Shown piece by piece: positions 6,210 to 6,305 of a stretch of 6,305 bases of DNA. This DNA comes from Pararoseburia sp963661325 (GTDB lineage: Bacteria; Bacillota; Clostridia; Lachnospirales; Lachnospiraceae): contig CAVLBP010000125.1 in the NCBI GenBank assembly GCA_963661325.1, positions 1-6,305 on the forward strand, in the 5' to 3' direction. Under the pieces are notes generated by a model, which was not told the origin of the DNA, made no database searches, and was given only the letters and a program-made list of their open reading frames with translations. The position numbers were made by a program, and so were the translations under genes. The number at the start of each line of letters is the position of its first letter. Positions within the stretch are counted from its first letter, which is position 1.

Positions 6210-6222
6210 ATCAAAATTTGAT
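6210..6222. promoter_or_regulatory. 13-bp palindrome at the expected transcription start, possible operator
   Basis: ATCAAA-A-TTTGAT is a perfect inverted repeat around position 6216. It begins one base downstream of the candidate -10 of the glycosyl hydrolase, where a bound repressor would block initiation. This is a common arrangement for sugar-responsive repressors, but the site does not match a classic LacI or catabolite-repression (cre) box. No regulator gene is in view. Confidence 0.35.
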
Positions 6223-6223
6223 G

Positions 6224-6251
6224 ATTTTATACAAATTTTAGAACAAATCAA
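6224..6251 (-). promoter_or_regulatory. Candidate promoter of the glycosyl hydrolase
   Basis: On the minus strand, TTGATT (6251-6246), a 16-nt spacer and TAAAAT (6229-6224) fit a moderate sigma-A promoter. It starts right after the upstream gene's terminator. The 5' leader would be about 75 nt. Other AT-rich hexamers nearby, such as TATACT around 6183-6188, lack a well-spaced -35. Confidence 0.35.
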
Positions 6252-6275
6252 CCGGATGCATGATCTGCACCCGGT
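6251..6275 (-). terminator. Intrinsic terminator of the gene beyond the right edge
   Basis: Arms 6251-6260 and 6266-6275 pair over 10 bp around a 5-nt loop. The one A.C mismatch on the plus strand (6256/6270) becomes a G.U wobble on the minus strand, so the stem is complete in leftward RNA. It is followed by TGATTTGTTCT, a moderate U-rich tail. It insulates the glycosyl hydrolase from whatever gene lies to the right. Confidence 0.65.
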
Positions 6276-6286
6276 CTTAAAATTTC

Positions 6287-6304
6287 TTATGCTAATGTGA
6301 TCTT
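6287..6304 (-). CDS. Possible last codons of an upstream minus-strand gene
   Basis: One minus-strand frame enters from the right edge as KITLA and stops at TAA (6289-6287), 11 nt before the terminator stem. That spacing is typical for a gene end. The next frame stops at TAG (6294-6292) and could equally be the true one. Five residues do not allow any functional call. Confidence 0.2.
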   Translation of the reverse strand, partial: KITLA

Positions 6305-6305
6305 A

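Noticed and set aside
6023..6214. 63-codon minus-strand frame overlapping the start of the glycosyl hydrolase in another frame
   Set aside because: It begins with TTG without a clear ribosome binding site, overlaps about 120 bases of a strongly supported gene, and its first residues are just the translation of an A-rich leader.

Overview
The window looks like a chromosomal segment from an anaerobic gut-type Firmicute, most likely Clostridia of the Lachnospiraceae kind. The reasons are strong AGGAG-type ribosome binding sites, sigma-A promoters with 17-bp spacers, many intrinsic terminators, and a large cytosolic glycoside hydrolase of a type common in that family. The taxonomy is inferred from style and protein resemblance only.

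Layout, left to right. Positions 1-432 (minus strand) hold the first 144 codons of an ECF-type RNA polymerase sigma factor, cut by the left edge. Upstream of it is a GGAACC/TCTAA pair that resembles an ECF promoter, so the gene may be autoregulated. A long hairpin terminator (527-570) separates it from a 38-codon small gene (617-733, minus) that has its own sigma-A-like promoter and a strong ribosome binding site. I do not recognise this small protein. From about 759 to 852 two promoters diverge, one for the small gene and one for the genes to the right, with a 13-bp palindrome between them.

The rightward promoter (824-852) is close to consensus. It is followed by a roughly 135-nt leader with a small hairpin and then a complete intrinsic terminator (911-956), placed before the ribosome binding site of a MATE-family efflux transporter (995-2332). 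A 5-nt leader segment (884-888) can pair with the 5' arm of the terminator. The leader therefore looks like a transcription attenuator or riboswitch of unidentified ligand. An alpha/beta-hydrolase of the carbohydrate-esterase type (2394-3440) follows after 61 nt without a visible terminator, so the two are probably co-transcribed. The esterase has a complete Ser-Asp-His triad and an extra C-terminal helical domain.

A bidirectional terminator (3449-3493) ends this unit and also serves the convergent gene at 3511-6141 (minus). That gene encodes an 876-residue glycosyl hydrolase resembling the GH106 alpha-L-rhamnosidase type, with an N-terminal catalytic barrel and a C-terminal jelly-roll. Its leader has a candidate promoter with a 13-bp palindrome just after the -10. 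Another minus-strand terminator (6251-6275) closes a gene that lies beyond the right edge.

The esterase and the glycosyl hydrolase both lack signal peptides. A plausible joint role is intracellular removal of ester and sugar decorations from imported plant-type oligosaccharides or glycosides, with the MATE pump exporting a small molecule, possibly an aglycone. That link is inference. The left 0.4 kb is visibly more AT-rich and uses different codons from the metabolic genes. I saw no CRISPR array, tRNA, rRNA, insertion sequence or phage gene.
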